DNA from: Chloroflexota bacterium | GTDB lineage: Bacteria; Chloroflexota; FW602-bin22; JAMCYS01 | Direction: 5' to 3' | DNA: 6,811 nucleotides | Assembly (NCBI GenBank): GCA_021847625.1 | Contig: JAJZQK010000181.1 | Span: 1-6,811 of the forward strand | Shown: positions 5,423 to 6,811 of the stretch, piece by piece | Position numbering within the stretch: the stretch's first letter is position 1 | Layout: each line of letters begins with the position of its first letter | Notes under the pieces: generated by a model | The model's database searches: none | Seen by the model: only the letters and a program-made list of their open reading frames with translations | What the model was told of the DNA's origin: nothing | Made by a program: the position numbers and the translations under genes

Positions 5423-6205
5423 GTGCAGGAGACAGTGACAAACGCGCTCAAGGTTACTCTCGGCGAGGGCCGACCGGTGATCGGGAGTTACATCACCATC
5501 GGCTCGCCGGCCATAGCGGAGATCATGGCTTTGGCCGGCTTCGACTTCCTGACGGTGGACTTGCCGAATACCTCGCTGAGCCTCGAGACAGCGGAGGGCA
5601 TCGTCAGAGCGGTGGAGGTGATGGGGAAGGTACCGGTGCTGCGGGTGCCGGACCGCCAGGCCGTCACCATCGGCCGGGCCCTCGACACCGGCGCCCTAGG
5701 CGTGGAGGTGCCGGGAGTGGCCACGGCGGAGGAGGCCCGCCAGGTAGTACAGGCGGCTAAGTACTACCCCGAGGGCAGCCGGCGCGCGGCGACGCCACGC
5801 GCGGCGCGCTATTCGGCCATCCCCGTATCCACCTACTTCGGCCAGGCCAACAAGGAGACGATGGTCATCGTCCACTGCGACACCACCAAGGCGTTGGCGA
5901 ACCTCCCGGAGATACTGGCGGTGGAGGGCATCGACGTCGTCTACGTGGGGCCCTACGAGATCGCCCAGGCCTTGGGCGCGCCCGGCCAGGTGAACCTGCC
6001 GGCGGTGCAGGAAGCCCTACGGGGGGCGCTGGCGACCATCATCGCCTCCGGCGTGGCCGCCGGCACCACGGCCCTCAGCGCCGCCCACGCTCGCCTCCTG
6101 ATCCAGCGGCAGGTCCGCTACCTAACGCTAGGCAGAGACTACCTCTACCTGCTGCACGGTTGCCGCAATGATCTGACGGAGGCGAGGCGACCGGAGAAAC
6201 AATGA
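5423..6205 (+). CDS. HpcH/HpaI-family aldolase homologue with altered active site
   Basis: The 260-residue protein is a class II pyruvate aldolase-type TIM barrel. Along its length it follows E. coli HpaI/GarL: GFDFLTVD (39-46), PVLRVPD (71-77), VEVPGVATAEEAR (94-106), the YYPEGSRRAA loop (114-123), NLPEILAVEGIDVVYVGP (160-177) and a C-terminal LGRDYLYL. Arg74 matches the pyruvate-binding Arg70 of HpaI. The key departures: the D-G-E-H catalytic segment is D-L-P-N, so the base His45 is Asn49. The metal ligand Glu149 is Asp153 (VHCDT for VQIET), and Asp175 is Glu179 (GPYEIA for GPADLS). HpaI normally cleaves 4-hydroxy-2-oxoacids to pyruvate plus an aldehyde; here the reaction may differ. The GTG at 5423 has AGAGGT eight bases upstream. 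It is divergent from the PdxA-like gene (258 bp apart), suggesting a shared regulatory region. Confidence 0.85.
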   Translation: MQETVTNALKVTLGEGRPVIGSYITIGSPAIAEIMALAGFDFLTVDLPNTSLSLETAEGIVRAVEVMGKVPVLRVPDRQAVTIGRALDTGALGVEVPGVATAEEARQVVQAAKYYPEGSRRAATPRAARYSAIPVSTYFGQANKETMVIVHCDTTKALANLPEILAVEGIDVVYVGPYEIAQALGAPGQVNLPAVQEALRGALATIIASGVAAGTTALSAAHARLLIQRQVRYLTLGRDYLYLLHGCRNDLTEARRPEKQ

Positions 6206-6229
6206 GTGCCGAGCGGGGTAGATTGTCGG

Positions 6230-6415
6230 TTAGTCAGCCCAATTGGTGAGGGCGCGCGGAAGGCACTGCTGGCAGACGGCGTAGACCGCCTGGCCCTCCT
6301 CCACAACCGCCACCGCTTTGTTGTCGACCCCCGGTTTGTGTTGAGTATCCTGACAAATATCGAACTCCCGATCGGGATAACGCTGCTTGGCTTGTCGGAC
6401 TCGTAATACAGCCAT
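6230..6415 (-). CDS. Small putative zinc-binding protein, unrecognised
   Basis: This encodes 61 residues from ATG at 6415 to TAA at 6230-6232, convergent with the aldolase gene and ending 24 bp from it. The sequence contains DICQDTQHKPG (19-29) and YAVCQQCLPRAL (45-56). Cys21, His26, Cys48 and Cys51 could form one zinc site, with the CxxC knuckle as the stronger half. Between them lies a VDNKAVAVVEEGQ segment that looks like beta-hairpin structure, typical of a zinc-ribbon fold. GGGGAAGG precedes the ATG, with the GGGG six bases away; an in-frame TTG four codons upstream overlaps that site and is unlikely to be the start. The balanced codon composition and cysteine spacing favour a real gene, but no family is recognised. 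Confidence 0.55.
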   Translation of the reverse strand: MAVLRVRQAKQRYPDREFDICQDTQHKPGVDNKAVAVVEEGQAVYAVCQQCLPRALTNWAD

Positions 6416-6529
6416 TTCCTTCCCCAAAACAGCCGGGCCTGCCGGGTGAATCGCCCGGTCCCGGCCGGCGTAGTTATGTTACACCAATTGCCTTCAGTCA
6501 AGACCGACACCGGCCCCCGCCTAACGTAA

Positions 6530-6556
6530 TGGCGGCCGTGTCTGGCCGCCACGGCC
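6530..6556. other. Overlapping alternative hairpins
   Basis: TGGCGGCC (6530-6537) pairs perfectly with GGCCGCCA (6544-6551) around a 6-base loop. GGCCGTG (6534-6540) pairs with CACGGCC (6550-6556). The two stems share bases and exclude each other. No T tract is present on either strand. Confidence 0.4.
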
Positions 6557-6567
6557 GGCAGACAAGG

Positions 6568-6592
6568 TCCCTGGGGCCGCAGGCCCGAGGGA
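6568..6592 (-). terminator. Hairpin downstream of the partial membrane protein gene
   Basis: TCCCT (6568-6572) pairs with AGGGA (6588-6592). After one G-G mismatch, GGGCC (6574-6578) pairs with GGCCC (6582-6586) around a GCA loop. It lies 67 bp past the stop of the minus-strand gene at the right edge. It could end that transcript, but it lacks a T tract. Confidence 0.3.
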
Positions 6593-6659
6593 GACGCCGG
6601 CCGCTACGTCTAAAGCACGGACAAACAGGTCACTCTCGCTGGCAATTGGTGTTAGAGCG

Positions 6660-6811
6660 CTAGGCGCTAGACCCGCCCGGGGGCTGGGGCGCCCCTGCCG
6701 GCTTGAGGCGAGCGGCCTCGCTCTTGCGGGCCCGGCGCAGGCGGGACCGGTGCACGACCATCACGAAGCCCAGCACCACACCCAGGAAAAGGCCGAAGGA
6801 GACCACGGCTA
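6660..6811 (-). CDS. Partial: C-terminal end of a single-helix membrane protein
   Basis: Only the last 49 codons are in the window, with a stop at 6660-6662. The visible part starts with a hydrophobic helix (VVSFGLFLGVVLGFVMVV, about residues 2-19). A very basic segment follows (HRSRLRRARKSEAARLK, 20-36), then a Gly/Pro-rich tail ending GGSSA. The positive charges after the helix put the tail in the cytoplasm. The layout suits the C-terminal anchor of an envelope or transport-related protein, but the identity cannot be told. The frame is open to the window edge and the composition matches neighbouring genes. The gene continues beyond the right edge. Confidence 0.6.
   Translation of the reverse strand, partial: AVVSFGLFLGVVLGFVMVVHRSRLRRARKSEAARLKPAGAPQPPGGSSA

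Larger units (their letters stand above)
6481..6652. repeat. 12-bp inverted repeat flanking a structured 148-bp stretch
   Basis: ACACCAATTGCC at 6481-6492 is the exact reverse complement of GGCAATTGGTGT at 6641-6652. Between them lie 148 non-coding bases with two strong hairpins. The whole unit sits between the ends of the 61-aa gene's leader and the partial membrane protein gene. I see no target-site duplication and no transposase. It could be a pair of regulatory sites, a small non-autonomous element or coincidence. Confidence 0.35.

Noticed and set aside
6145..6552. 135-codon minus-strand ORF overlapping the 61-aa gene
   Set aside because: It runs into the aldolase gene and has no recognisable protein character; the 61-aa frame has a better ribosome site and an ordered Cys/His pattern.

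Overview
This is a GC-rich bacterial window. Initiation sites are strong purine-rich Shine-Dalgarno sequences (AAGGAG, GGGGAGGG, AGGGGG), one or more genes start with GTG, and there are two extended -10 promoters (TGCTATAAT and TGATATAAT). The content is metabolic and anaerobe-like: a nickel-pincer racemase homologue, a PdxA-family dehydrogenase, an HpaI-type aldolase and a zinc-dependent homocysteine methyltransferase-like protein. Intergenic DNA carries dispersed hairpin repeats of the 'VIPAQAGIQ' and 'GTAGGGGC' types. A Chloroflexota or GC-rich Firmicutes-type host would fit, but nothing here fixes the taxon.

Layout. Positions 1-308 hold an extended -10 promoter, a possible 34-codon leader ORF with a hydrophobic segment, and a leader to a DUF624/YesL-like membrane protein (309-992, +). 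A LarA-type isomerase follows (1070-2386, +). Positions 2387-2953 are a non-coding island between convergent genes, packed with six hairpin repeats of two families. The minus-strand cluster reads, in transcription order, PdxA-like dehydrogenase (5164-4151), a 67-aa helical protein (4074-3871) and a homocysteine S-methyltransferase-domain protein (3835-2954). An HpaI-like aldolase (5423-6205, +) is divergent from the dehydrogenase. Convergent with it is a 61-aa putative zinc-binding protein (6415-6230, -). A structured intergenic stretch with a 12-bp inverted repeat separates that from the C-terminal end of a membrane protein leaving the window (6811-6660, -).

How the genes may work together (inference): the LarA-type isomerase, PdxA-type dehydrogenase and HpaI-type lyase are all enzymes of 2-hydroxy-acid or sugar-acid chemistry (epimerise, oxidise, cleave). 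This hints at a locus for a hydroxyacid whose identity cannot be read from the sequence. The most unusual protein is the HpaI homologue: the catalytic His is replaced by Asn, and the two acidic metal ligands appear exchanged (Glu to Asp and Asp to Glu). No complete new defence or mobile system is visible. The less explained signals are the repeat mosaic, a recurrent CAATTGGTG motif at gene ends, and two unrecognised small proteins.
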